NCBI GenBank assembly: GCA_020631735.1
Contig: CM036162.1
Location: forward strand, 86,439,852 to 86,503,851
Reading direction: 5' to 3'
Length of the DNA: 64,000 bases
From: Saccharum officinarum
Taxonomy: Eukaryota; Streptophyta; Magnoliopsida; Poales; Poaceae
Made by a program: the position numbers and the translations under genes
Part shown: one piece after another, positions 40,554-51,789 of the stretch
Layout: each line of letters begins with the position of its first letter
Numbering within the stretch: the stretch's first letter is position 1
Notes under the pieces: generated by a model
The model's database searches: none
Told to the model about the DNA's origin: nothing
The model's input: the letters and a program-made list of their open reading frames with translations, nothing else

Positions 40554-42437
40554 AGACCTCCCGTGTACTGCTGAACATAGCCTCCAACCTGCTAGGATCG
40601 CCATGGCCCAGCCCCCCCCCCCCACCCCAAGCATAAATTATCATTAAATCTTAATTGCAAATTAACATCTTTCTTATTTAGCCCCCTTATCTCAATCCTG
40701 GATCCGCCGCTGGCCATGGCTCCATGACTGAGAGCTCGAGGTCAGTGATGGAGTACCTTGTGGCGGTGAGTGGGCAGACGGCATCGGAGTCTCCACTGAA
40801 AATCGTATTCCCTTCGTTACAGCTCCAATTGCAGTTTGCGGGTGTTAGACGTTAATAAAGAAATGTGACGTTCAAGCTACCTGTATAGCCACACCGGTAG
40901 CCCATGTCCCAGAAGCCATTTGATGGTCGGCATGACGGCATCATGGACACTGGAGCATCTTTCCAGTGCAAGTCTCTGAACAGGGAACATCAGTTAAGAA
41001 GAATTGGTAGTAATTAGCGGAAAGAGTTTAATTTCTTGTTTGAATGTTTTGCTCCCATTTAAGCAATCTTACGTGCGGCCTGACCACTTTGTCATTCTAG
41101 CATGGAAAGCCTTCTGCACCAAGGGATTGTTCATGTAAGCCTGGATATAGTAGTTGCTGCACGGATCAATTCCCGGAACCTGCATAAGTAGTTAGAACAG
41201 AAATACGGTTCACAATCTTGAAAAAAAGAAAAGAATTACTTTCCAGAAAGTAAATATACATATAAAGTGGCCACAGAAAGTGACTGATATTTAATATAAA
41301 TGTAAATAAACCAAACAAGCTACAAATAGTGAAATAGCATCTCAACAACAATATGTAAAAAAAAGAACTTATATTCTTTCGCACGAAAAGAAAGGAGAAA
41401 GAAATGCTCTTACATTGCTGCTGGGGTAGTAGTTTCCATTGGGTTTGTCGATGCACACAGGAGCATATATGTTGTACCCACTAATGTATCCAGAATCATA
41501 TGATGCCATGGCATCAGAGCACGCGTTACCATCCGCGGGACTGAACTTGCAGTTCTTTGTAATGTTGGCCCACACCTCATCTGATATCACCCCATGGCTC
41601 CACAAGTAATCAATTTGCCCCTTTGTGTTCTTGTTATCGTCCAGGTACGGATTGCCAACCTAAAATTTTGTTTTGAGATGCCTCAGCTGTTGCAATGAAA
41701 CATGTTTATCAGGATATTCACTAATCATTGATGAGTATTCAGTCTTTACTCACCAATATAGCCCGAAGATTTCTGATGTCGCTTTTACTTTTTATATTGT
41801 GACTAAGGATGGCTGCTGCGAGCTGTGGAACATAGTTTTTTTTAACAAACTAGCAGGAGCTCTGTCTTTCAATTAAGATAGGAAAAAGAGGTTTATGTAC
41901 AGAGGGGAAAAAACAAAGTTGTTTTCCGCCCAAATTACATGCCGCTCGCAGGAGCTACCCCCTCCACATCAGTGCCCTCTTTTTTTGAGAAATATCCTCT
42001 TTGATTCTAAAGGCGACCTGCCATGCTGATTCTGGGACATTTTGGAAGATTCTTCTATTCCTCTCTTTCCATAGGTTCATAGTGTGTAGATCACCATTCC
42101 GTTGAAGCGTCGTTTCTCTTGTTTGGAGATCTTGGTTGCAACCTCCTCCCACCAGGCCTTTACATGCGGGGGGGGTCCTAGGGAGATTGCATCAGCTGTA
42201 CATTAAAATGTTCCCAAGATAGAATTTGGCTCCAAACTATTTTGGCGAATGGGCACAACAGTGTTAGATGAAGTCCTGTTTCCATAGGTCCATTGCACAT
42301 GACACAGTGGTCTTGATGAGGCCATCCTCTTTTTTTGCAAATTGTCCACTGTTAGGATTTTTTCTTGTATTAGGATCCAAGCAAAAACTTTGCACTTGTT
42401 TTCCGTGTGAGCCTTCCATGTGAGGTCGCTCCGGAAC

Positions 42438-45400
42438 TGTCACACTCCAATTAAAGGACAATATAGAGTGCATACATCTTATGTGCGCCCCAGGAATAGT
42501 CGCACACATAAGCTGATAAATTAACCAAAGTATCATCACCATGTACATACATAACGTTATTACATCACGTAGTTCTTACATAACAAGCGGAAAAGTAAAT
42601 AGCTACTCTCAGGCGTAGTGTCTGTTCCACAGGGAAGGACGACTGGTTGACTCAAACCTAGAAATCTTCCGGGAAGTCCTCGTAGAAACTGTCATCTGTT
42701 ACCCATCCGGGATTTTTATCCAAAAACAATATAGCAACAAGTGTGAGTACATTTGTACTCCGCAAGTATAGTATGAGGATTCATGAGGCTCAAAAAGGAT
42801 AGACACGGTTGACTGCAGATAGCACTTTTAGTAGATCAACATTTCATTATTAAACATTATTAAGTTATGCTCAAACTCCCATTTAACCCACATGATCCAC
42901 TACTAGAATTAAGAAGAGAAAGCAACAGTGTGATCTCATCATCATCATCATAGTTCATCCACATATCTAGTAACCATTTATTCTGTGAGTTTTCCGGGCC
43001 GCTCGTGTCCGTGAGCACGGCTGTTATAACAGTTTTAACACTCTGCAGAGGTTGTGCATCTTTACCCGTGAGTCGTGTTACCCGTATGCCCGGGGCCCGT
43101 CGACCCCCTAACACTTCCAAGGTGAGCAGGCAGGGTACACTATGAAGCCTTCCATAGACCTCTTCTAACCAGTTAGGGCCGCGAGGTTTCCTCGGCAGGC
43201 AGATATAGAGAACCCCTTTCGATGGCACAATTCCCGCAGGCTATACACATCAGAACAGAGGCAGTTCTATACCCAAAGTGGCAAGCCCCTCTTGCACCCT
43301 TTCGGGTAACCTCTAACAAGCTAGAAAATATCCTATTACTAAGCTAAAGTCAGAGCCATATGACGCTCACGGTTGCACTGTATGTCCTAGCTTTTGCCCT
43401 ACAGACAAGTCCTTACGGAGAGTTTAGGGCAACATGATCGGCATCATTTGCACCATCACCCTATATTTCAATTATTACCATCATGTTCATCCGTTTGTTC
43501 CATTAATCATAGTATTGATCATGTTTGAATAGAGCACTAGCATTCTACCCATATGCAATAAAACCCATAGGTATCGAGATATAAGTCATAAATGGCTAGG
43601 ATGTCCTTATAGTCGAGCAATATTAGACACATGCATAATGAGTAGATTATATAATGAATAGGAATCAAGGAAGGCCCATGCTATACTTGCCTTGGTTCAT
43701 GAACTGCTGCTGGTCCTGCTGCTCCTCGCACGCGTCCGGATTTCCGACGTACTCCTCACCGTCTGAACTCGAACGACACAAAGTACAACACGCAATTCGG
43801 AGCAGACATACAAGCAAAACATAGCTACTATTAGAACAGTACACCAACAATAAATAAATCTGAATAAAATGTTTATCAAAATCATCTACATCTCGCTACG
43901 ATCACAATGACGCGAAAAGCACGAAAAACGGAGTTACGACGCACAAGTTAAGAGATATTTACTATTCCAAAAGCTAGCTATTAACTAGATTTATTTGAGA
44001 AATTCAAAAGCTCTTAACAGGTCTAACAGTAGCACTATTGCATAGATTATGAAATTATGAAACTAACGCAAGTTGAACGGGTCAAATCGGAGCTAAGACG
44101 ATGATTTTATACACGTTTTACTGCAGTGGCAATTCTGTAAATAGATAAAACTATTTTCAGATTTAAAATAAATCAAAATTCGGATTTATTCAAATGACCG
44201 AGGACTGCGGGTTCAAAATCACGAAAGTGGGGGGTCTCTTTAGCAAAAAGACCCGCGAAGGGGTATCGGCCAACCAGGGCCGTTGATCATGAGATGCACG
44301 GTTAAGAAAGAAAAGGGGGGAGAAGAGAGAGGGCCGGCCGCCGGAGCTGAGGGAGGACGCGGCGGCGCCGCCATTGCCGCGGCGCGGAGCTCGCTGGCGT
44401 TACTCGCCCGGGCGCTACAGGGCATCATTTTCAAAAGTAAAAGGTCCGGAGCGAAGAGGGGAGGATGGCGAACGCATCACGGGGCCAAACGCGGCCACGG
44501 GGTCACCCGCGCGGCGTACCCGCCATAGCCGACGGTGGAGAGCTCATCGGATCAGTGAGATTGGGCGCTACAGAGCCCCATTCTTCAAACAAAGTCCACA
44601 GGGAGAATGCGGAGGGGATAGGGATCCCGTTTTCGTCGCAAGTGCGGCCGGGGGAAAAGCCCGAGGGGCGCCCGCCATGGACGGCGGCGAGAAGCCCGTC
44701 GGAGCTCGCGGACACGGCCCTAGAGGCCACGATTGGAGAAGATAAAGGCATGGGGAGATAGAGGGGAACGCGGGGGTGCTCACCGAGCGGACAAACGGAT
44801 TCGAGGCAGCTCGGGGGCGATGACCGGCGAGGTGGGGCGGACGGCGTTCCGGCGATTCGTCGCTGCGGTTTCTGGGGTGCTCAAGCGAGTGAGAACAAGG
44901 GGAACTGGAGAAGGGATGGCTTAGACGGGGTCGGGCTTCCCCTTTGAAGGCCGGGCGCGGGGCGCTCCCACGCACGGAGGTCGTGGGCACGGGCGGTTGC
45001 GGCTCGACCGGCGTTTAGAGCGGGGAAGACGGTTGGGGAGGGGAAACATCTGACGAGCGGGCCCCGACTGTCAGCGACTCAGAAGAAGGGAGTGGGGCGC
45101 AGCAACGGTTGCCTGGCCCGGTTGGGCTGGGCCGCGGCCCAGGAGAAAAAAACGCGGGGAGGAAGGGATGGGCCGGCCGGGAATTGGGCTAGCAGTCCGA
45201 ATCCGAGGAAAAGTGAAGGCGGGAAAAGAATTTGTTTTCCTTTTTCAAATTTAATTTTTCAAATCACATTTCCAATTGATTTTCAAATCCTTTCAAAAAT
45301 TTATCAAAACCACTCATCACAAAAATACTTGTGCAACAGCATGCATGCATGAACATTTTCTAACCTTAGGATTGATTTTAATTTCCCAAAAATTTATTAT

Positions 45401-45484
45401 TCCCTAAATTTGAATGCACAAACAAATACATAATTAAATCAATTTTATCTATTTTGAAACAAATGCAAAATTTAGGGTGTTACA
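42438..45484 (-). repeat. 3' LTR of the Tekay element
   Basis: About 3.05 kb, near-identical to 51790-54837. It has a GC-rich island at 44270-45200 whose ORFs on both strands are not supported as genes. Confidence 0.93.
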
Positions 45485-45500
45485 ATTCTACCCCCCTTAA
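45485..45500 (-). other. Polypurine tract of the Tekay element
   Basis: The minus strand reads ttaaggggggtagaat directly before the 3' LTR (TGTAACACCC), as expected for the plus-strand primer. Confidence 0.8.
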
Positions 45501-45530
45501 GAGAATCTCGTCCTCGAGATTGGATGATGC

Positions 45531-48500
45531 TTACTCAAAAAGCTGTGGATAAGACTTTCTCAGATCTTCTTCTCTTTCCCACGTAGACTCATCTTCTGAA
45601 TAACGATTCCATTGCACTCTGCACATCTTTATAGTGCGGCTCCTGGTAACTCTTTCTGCAGTTTCAAGAATCTTTACCGGATACTCCTCATACGTGAGAT
45701 CTTCTTTAACAGTAAGCTCCTCCAAGGGAATCTGCTCCTCTGGTACCCGCAAACACTTTTTCAACTGTGAAACATGAAACACATCATGCACACCTGATAA
45801 ACTTTCTGGCAATTCCAATTGATAAGCCACTTCTCCACGTCTCTCTAGAATCTTGAAAGGTCCCACATATCTCGGTGCTAACTTGCCCTTCATATTGAAT
45901 CTTCTCACATTTCTCATTGGTGACACTTTCAAATACACATAGTCACCTTCTTTGAAACTCAACTCTCTCCTTCGGATATCAGCATAGCTCTTCTGTCTAG
46001 ACTGTGCTACTCTCAAATTATCCCTGATCATCCTCACTTGTTCCTCTGCATTGCGTAGGACATCAGGTCCAAACACTTGGGTTTCACCTGTCTGATTCCA
46101 GAATAGAGGTGTTCTACACTTTCGTCCATATAAAGCTTCGAATGGCGCCATCTTGAGACTTTTCTGGTGACTGTTGTTGTATGAAAACTCAGCATATGAC
46201 AAACTCTTATCCCAACTAGTACCATACTGTAAAGCACAAGCTCTCAACATATCTTCCAAGATTTGGTTGGTCCTTTCGGTCTGCCCATCAGTTTGGGGAT
46301 GATACGCCGAACTGAAATTTAACTTGGTTCCCAAAGCACTGTGTACCTTACGCCAAAAATGTGACGTAAACTGAGTTCCTCGGTCAGATACGATCTTCTT
46401 TGGAACCCCATGTAGACATACTATTCTCTCCATATACAACTCCGCTAGCTTTGCACCACTATAAGTGGTTTTGACTGGCAAGAAGTGGGCTACCTTAGTA
46501 AGTCGATCCACTATTACCCAGATCGAATCATATCCTTGTTGAGTGCGGGGCAATCCAGTAATGAAGTCCATACCAACTTCTTCCCATTTCCACTCTGGTA
46601 TTTTCATTGGTTGCAACAATCCTGCAGGCCTTTGGTGCTCAGCCTTCACCCTTTGACAAGTATCACATATGGCCACATACTCAGCCACATCCCGTTTCAA
46701 ACCATACCACCAATACTTCTCTTTGAGGTCCAAGTACATCTTGGTGCTTCCAGGGTGTATAGAATAAGCCGAATCATGTGCCTCTCGCAGAATCATATCA
46801 CGGATAGCTTTCACTTCAGGTACACATATTCTTTTTCCAAACCATAGAGTACCATTCTCATCCAACCGAAAACCTGGTGCCTTTCCAACCACTACCTGCT
46901 CAGCAATCTCCTTTAATTTCTCATCCTCCAACTGACCTGTACGTATCTCTTGCTCCAATGTAGGTTCTATAGCCATTTCTACTACATTATTGACAAAACC
47001 CAAGTTGAGATGTTCTATTTCAGCTCGCAACCCTGCTGGTATAAATGTCAACTGAAGCCCGTTGGCATAGCTCTTCCGGCTAAGTGCATCGGCAACAACA
47101 TTTGCCTTTCCAGGATGATAATGCACTTCCAGATCATAATCTTTAATCAATTCCAGCCAACGACGTTGCCTTAAATTCAACTCGGACTGAGTAAAAATGT
47201 ATTTTAAACTCTTGTGGTCAGTGTAGATGTCACACTTATGTCCGATCAAATAATGCCTCCAAATTTTCAGAGCATGGACAACTGCGGCTAATTCCAAGTC
47301 ATGGGTTGGGTAATTCAATTCATGCTTTCTTAACTGCCTGGATGCATAGGCCACAACCTTTCCTTCTTGCATAAGCACACACCCAAGGCCTAGGCGAGAT
47401 GCATCACAATAAATAGAGAAACTCTTACTTAAATCAGGTAGGGTCAACACTGGGGCTGTTGTCAACCTTTTCTTTAGCTCCTCAAAGTTAGCCTGACATT
47501 TGTCTGACCAAACAAATTTGGCATTCTTCTCTAATAGGGCTGTCATAGGCTTGGCTAGCTTAGAGAACCCTTCAATAAACCTTCTATAGTATCCAGCCAA
47601 ACCCAAAAAGCTACGGATTTCACTAGCATTGACTGGGGCTTTCCAATTCAACACATCTTGCACTTTACTGGGATCTACGGCTATTCCACCGTTGGAGACC
47701 ACATGTCCCAGAAAAGATACTTCTTTCAGCCAGAACTCACATTTGCTCCTTTTTGCATACAATTTATGTTCCCTGAGTTTTTGTAAGACTAACCTTAAGT
47801 GTTCAGCATGTTCCTCTTTATTTTTGGAGAATATTAGGATATCATCTATGAATACCACTACAAACTTATCCAAGTACTCCATGAATACTTTGTTCATTAG
47901 ATACATAAAGTATGCAGGTGCATTTGTCAGTCCAAAAGACATCACTGTGTACTCATAAAGGCCATATCTGGTAGTAAATGCTGTCTTGGGTATGTCAGAT
48001 GCACAAATTTTTAGTTGATGATATCCAGAACGGAGGTCAATTTTTGAGAACACACAAGCACCTTTCAGCTGATCAAATAAATCATCAATTCTAGGGAGTG
48101 GGTACTTGTTTTTTATTGTGACTTCATTAAGGGACCTATAGTCGACACACATCCTTCGTGTGCCATCTTTCTTATCCACAAATATAACAGGTGCTCCCCA
48201 AGGTGAAGAACTAGGACGAATAAAACCTTTCTCTTGCAATTCCTTAATTTGTTTCTTTAGTTCTTCTAATTCATTTACCCCCATTCTATATGGTCTCTTA
48301 GCTATGGGTGCAGTCCCAGGTAAAAGCTCGATAAGGAATTCGATGTCGCGATCGGGTGGCATACCTAGCAATTCATCGGGGAACACGTCCGGGAATTCAT
48401 CCACCACGTGGTTCTCCTGGTTAGCAACATCGCTCAGCTGATTGACGGTGGCGGTAGGTTGAGCTTGCACTTCCACTTCGACACAAATTCTATCACCACT

Positions 48501-48560
48501 TGGAGATGTCACAACCACAGATTTCTCCTGACATTGTATCACTGCCCTATGTTGCTTCAT
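45531..48560 (-). CDS. pol: Tekay pol polyprotein: RT, RNase H, integrase, chromodomain
   Basis: Open for 1009 codons; the visible Met is internal because a TAG at 48561-48563 (following LILGMD) and a frame break near 48640 separate it from protease. Reverse transcriptase has [13 protein letters not shown] (about 173-185) and the catalytic [12 protein letters not shown] (237-240 FIDD). RNase H has [10 protein letters not shown] (about 384-393) and [11 protein letters not shown]. Integrase has the HHCC finger ending CDTCQRVK, then catalytic Asp in GMDFITGLP (about 664), Asp in VSDRGTQF (726) and Glu in TERTNQ (762), which gives a DD35E spacing. The last ~55 residues form a chromodomain ([11 protein letters not shown]... 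[13 protein letters not shown]), thought to guide integration to methylated-histone chromatin. Confidence 0.95.
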   Translation of the reverse strand: MKQHRAVIQCQEKSVVVTSPSGDRICVEVEVQAQPTATVNQLSDVANQENHVVDEFPDVFPDELLGMPPDRDIEFLIELLPGTAPIAKRPYRMGVNELEELKKQIKELQEKGFIRPSSSPWGAPVIFVDKKDGTRRMCVDYRSLNEVTIKNKYPLPRIDDLFDQLKGACVFSKIDLRSGYHQLKICASDIPKTAFTTRYGLYEYTVMSFGLTNAPAYFMYLMNKVFMEYLDKFVVVFIDDILIFSKNKEEHAEHLRLVLQKLREHKLYAKRSKCEFWLKEVSFLGHVVSNGGIAVDPSKVQDVLNWKAPVNASEIRSFLGLAGYYRRFIEGFSKLAKPMTALLEKNAKFVWSDKCQANFEELKKRLTTAPVLTLPDLSKSFSIYCDASRLGLGCVLMQEGKVVAYASRQLRKHELNYPTHDLELAAVVHALKIWRHYLIGHKCDIYTDHKSLKYIFTQSELNLRQRRWLELIKDYDLEVHYHPGKANVVADALSRKSYANGLQLTFIPAGLRAEIEHLNLGFVNNVVEMAIEPTLEQEIRTGQLEDEKLKEIAEQVVVGKAPGFRLDENGTLWFGKRICVPEVKAIRDMILREAHDSAYSIHPGSTKMYLDLKEKYWWYGLKRDVAEYVAICDTCQRVKAEHQRPAGLLQPMKIPEWKWEEVGMDFITGLPRTQQGYDSIWVIVDRLTKVAHFLPVKTTYSGAKLAELYMERIVCLHGVPKKIVSDRGTQFTSHFWRKVHSALGTKLNFSSAYHPQTDGQTERTNQILEDMLRACALQYGTSWDKSLSYAEFSYNNSHQKSLKMAPFEALYGRKCRTPLFWNQTGETQVFGPDVLRNAEEQVRMIRDNLRVAQSRQKSYADIRRRELSFKEGDYVYLKVSPMRNVRRFNMKGKLAPRYVGPFKILERRGEVAYQLELPESLSGVHDVFHVSQLKKCLRVPEEQIPLEELTVKEDLTYEEYPVKILETAERVTRSRTIKMCRVQWNRYSEDESTWEREEDLRKSYPQLFE

Positions 48561-48625
48561 CTAATCCATTCCCAGGATGAGGTCAATTCCAGCGGTTCTC
48601 AGAACAATTGGATTTACCTTGAAAA

Positions 48626-50002
48626 CTACCCCCTTAAGAATATACTAGTAGAAGGGCTCCAATAATTTGCGGGCATGCTACCCCCCGGTGAATTTACTAG
48701 CATGGGATCCTTCATGGCACACAGGGGTATGCTATGCATTCTAACAAAAGCTTGGGATATGAAAGAATGCGAGGCACCGGAATCAAAAAGTACGGTAGCG
48801 GAGATGGAGTTGACGCTAAACGTACCCAGCATAACCTCAGGCGCCTCCTGAGCTGATTCTGACGACACATGATTCACCTTGCCAGTGAACGGAGGTCGAG
48901 CGTTGGGTCTCTGGTTGTTCTGCTGGTTCTGCGGGGCCTGCCGGTTCTGTTTCTTTGGGCACTGGTACGAATAGTGTCCCACCTCTCCACAGTTGTAACA
49001 GGCATTGGGGTTGCCTAGGGTGCCACTCTTGATTAGGGCATTGTTGGGCACTCCCTGACGTGGTGCTTGGTTGCTAGCTTGCTGTTGCTGGGGGCGCTGC
49101 TGACTCTGATTACCCAACTGCGGTGGGTACTGGGGGCGCTGCTGGTACTGGTTCCTCTGGGGGTACTGGCCTTTGTTCCATTGGTTGGGTGGCCCTTGGT
49201 TCCTCTGCTGAAAACCCTGCTGCAGAAAAGCTCGCGGGCGAGTGTTGCTACCCGACGCCTGTCCCTGGAGCTTCCTCTTCTTGAGGTCCATTTCCTTACG
49301 CTTGTTATCAATTACAATGGCACGGTCCACCAACTCTTAGAAACTGGCATATTTGTTGGACATCAGTTGCAGCTGGAGTCCATCATACAGCCCCTTCAGA
49401 AAACGGCGCTGTTTATCAGAATCCCTAGCCACTTCAGCCGGGGCATATCGCGACAATTGTGCAAACTTGTCGCGGTATTCTGCCACAGACATGGACCCTT
49501 GCTTGAGAGCCCGGAACTCCTCTTGCTTCAGTTCAATAAGTCCCTCAGGGATGTGATAGGACCTAAAGCTCTCCGTGAACTCTTTCCATGTGATCTCTGG
49601 AGCATTCTCTGGACGTCCATACTGGAATGACTCCCACCAATCCTGAGCAGCTCCTTGGAGTTGGCCTGAGGCGTACAAGACTTTCTCCAAGTCGTTGCAC
49701 TGTGCAATGTTTAGCTGCTTTTCCACAGCTCTCAGCCAGTCATCCGCCTCCATAGGTTTAGAGGCATGTGTGAACACAGGTGGGCGTTCTTTCAGAAACT
49801 CACCACGTTTGTCACGGACCTGCACAGGTGGGGGTGCTCCTGTGGGTTGCTCACCGAGACGGTCCACCACTGTCTGCATGAGCTGCGCTTGCATGGCCAT
49901 CAACTGCTCAATGGTCACCGGCGGTGGCGGAGGTGGATCCACCAAAGCTCCGTGTCCACGACCACGGCCATGGCCTCTGCCACGTCCTCCTCTGGCGGCC
50001 AT
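48626..50002 (-). CDS. gag: Tekay gag and protease, one internal stop
   Basis: Gag begins at 50002 (MAARGGRGRGHGRGRG, a basic Gly/Arg start) and contains the retrotransposon gag domain (DWWESFQYG, WKEFTESFRSYHIPEG, YRDKFAQLSRYAP, RRFLKGLYDGL). A TAA at 49337-49339 interrupts it after NKYASF; the same frame continues with LVDRAIVIDNKRKEMDLKK, so this is a nonsense substitution. Then come a Gln-rich stretch, the zinc knuckle CYNCGEVGHYSYQC near 49000, and the aspartic protease active site LFDSGASHSF near 48785. The frame breaks near 48640 before joining pol. Confidence 0.92.
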
Positions 50003-50692
50003 CTATTTCCAATCAAAAGTGCATACTTTTAGAGATCTCCAAAAAAAATTACAAATTATTTACAAAAGGTAAATAACATAACTGAAAATTTCTGGACGAG
50101 TGTCTACAACAGCAGACCGAAAACTGGAGTGTAACTCAAGTTCCAGAAATCCAAAATAGGCGTGGCATACATCATTGGAAAGCTTAAAGAGTCTGCTACA
50201 ACTTTTGTATAGAACTTTTTCACTGATACAGACGGCAACATCATCAAAAACTGAGCTAAACAATTTTTGTTCTAGGTTACAGACTGCACAGACTTGCCAG
50301 GTTGTAGCAGGCATATCTCTCAAACCAGAATTGATAATGAGGTGATTCCAGTGGAAAATGAAAGGTACACAAGTCTAGTTCTTTCCACAACAATTTCATA
50401 ATTTTCGGACATAGAGATTTAGAGATATGAGACAAACATTGCAGACTGCTCTGAGAAACAGCACAGCAGTAAAGCAGAATTTAAACCCCAACTAAGTTAA
50501 ACAAACACTAACTTAAGGTTTTGATAAAAAGAACATGTGGACAAGCCCACCCTGTTCCAGCAATCACACGAACTCCAAATCATTCAAGTTCATCATCACA
50601 ACCAACAAGACAATTAAAAGTTCACAACACACACATAAACTTGACACGACTTTCGATCTAGAACGTATTCATTATGACGGGGCTGCAAGTAT
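50003..50692 (-). other. Non-coding spacer between extra ORF and gag
   Basis: No open frame of note. On the minus strand it carries two copies of the caaaagttgtag...taagctttccaa motif about 178 bases apart (near 50175 and 50353), the same motif that is phased through the LARD LTRs. Confidence 0.6.
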
Positions 50693-51601
50693 CTAAGGAG
50701 CGCGATCCACCATGGTAAACACCCTGGCCTTCTTCTTGTAAATGGTAGGCTGTCCTAGCTGAACGGCCATCTCATCTATCTGGTTCTGAAGGCGCTTTTC
50801 AGATTTTTGCGCTGCACGAAGCTCTTCCCTGAGTGCTTCGTTGACCTCCTGCATGGCGCTGAGGTGCCTCACTGTGGTGTCCAAGGTGGGATCAGAAGCT
50901 GGAGGAGCCAACACCGCCCATGTCTTCTCCCTTGAGTCGTAGCGTGGAAGATACCGGTAGCGATCATTCTGTATGTCCTCAAAACGTCGACCATGGTAGT
51001 GCAGGTACGCCGCCTGCGCAGCATCTTCCATGCTGTCATAGGCACTGGCACGCCTGGCTCGGTGGCTATGGGTGGTCACAACATCCTGAGATTGGTCGGT
51101 GTTGTTCCAGGCGGTGATGATCACATTGGTCTTCCAGTACGTCGCCTCCACTGGATGTGTGTGCTCCGCACAGTAGTACTTCACAGAGGCAGCAAACTCT
51201 GAATAGTACTCAGCTAGCATGGTGGTGAGGAGGTTGTGGTAATGGGCATCTTCGGGAGCTTCCTTAAACTTGTTCCTGGTGGTCCAGCCTATCTCTTCTG
51301 GCTCCTCTGATGCAGCTGGGGAGGGCACTGGTGTTGGTGCAGAAGCGGCCTGGGAAGCTGGTGGAGGTGTAGCAGTGGGGACTGGCGCATCCACAGGTGG
51401 GATGGGTGCAGCCACGGGGGTCGAAACAGGTCCGTCGGATGCAGCAACTGAAAATGCCTCCTCCTCCATGGGTTCTTCCTCTTCCTCGTCAGTGATGTGG
51501 GCGACCTCTGGCTCCACTGGTGGTACTGCTGGTGGTGCTGGTGGAGCAGGTGCTGCTGGAACGAACTAGGCGACGTAGGCAGCGGCACTGAGGCGAGGCA
51601 T
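50693..51601 (-). CDS. Extra ORF upstream of gag, unknown function
   Basis: Minus-strand frame of 302 codons from ATG 51601 (MPRLSAAAYVA) to the stop at 50693, with one TAG as codon 12 (51566-51568); the unbroken part starts at Met 51517 (274 residues). The N-terminal third is Pro/Ala/Val-rich with an acidic patch (ITDEEEEEPMEEE). The middle is a possible folded segment rich in Tyr, Trp and His (TMLAEYYSEFAASVKYYCAE, YLHYHGRRFEDIQNDRYRYL). The last 60 residues look like a coiled coil (VNEALREELRAAQKSEKRLQ). I recognise no known domain. It lies between PBS and gag in the sense direction. Codon-level openness over 900 bases suggests recent selection in the element's lineage. Similar Pro-rich/coiled-coil hypothetical proteins in grass genomes are probably the same family, from memory only. 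Confidence 0.7.
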
Positions 51602-51774
51602 CTATAGTTTTGATATAAAATATTATCAGAGTCAATATTTTATGCAATAGAATAAGAAATAGAGCATAAAATTTTAATAAAATATCAAGATGGAGATAGT
51701 AGCAAGCAAATAAATAAAGTCAAACTCCTAGAAACGACCATTTCTATCTAGGTTTGCGTCCTACAGTCGACACA

Positions 51775-51786
51775 GCTTTGATACCA
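51775..51786 (-). other. Primer binding site of the Tekay element
   Basis: The minus strand reads TGGTATCAAAGC three bases inside the 5' LTR, one mismatch from the initiator-tRNA-Met PBS TGGTATCAGAGC. Confidence 0.85.
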
Positions 51787-51789
51787 ATT

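Noticed and set aside
42948..42962. Short catcatcat microsatellite
   Set aside because: Ordinary simple repeat in an LTR, present in both copies; no further significance.
44240..44990. Multiple ORFs in the Tekay LTR GC island
   Set aside because: All frames are open in GC-rich LTR DNA and are duplicated only because the LTR is duplicated.
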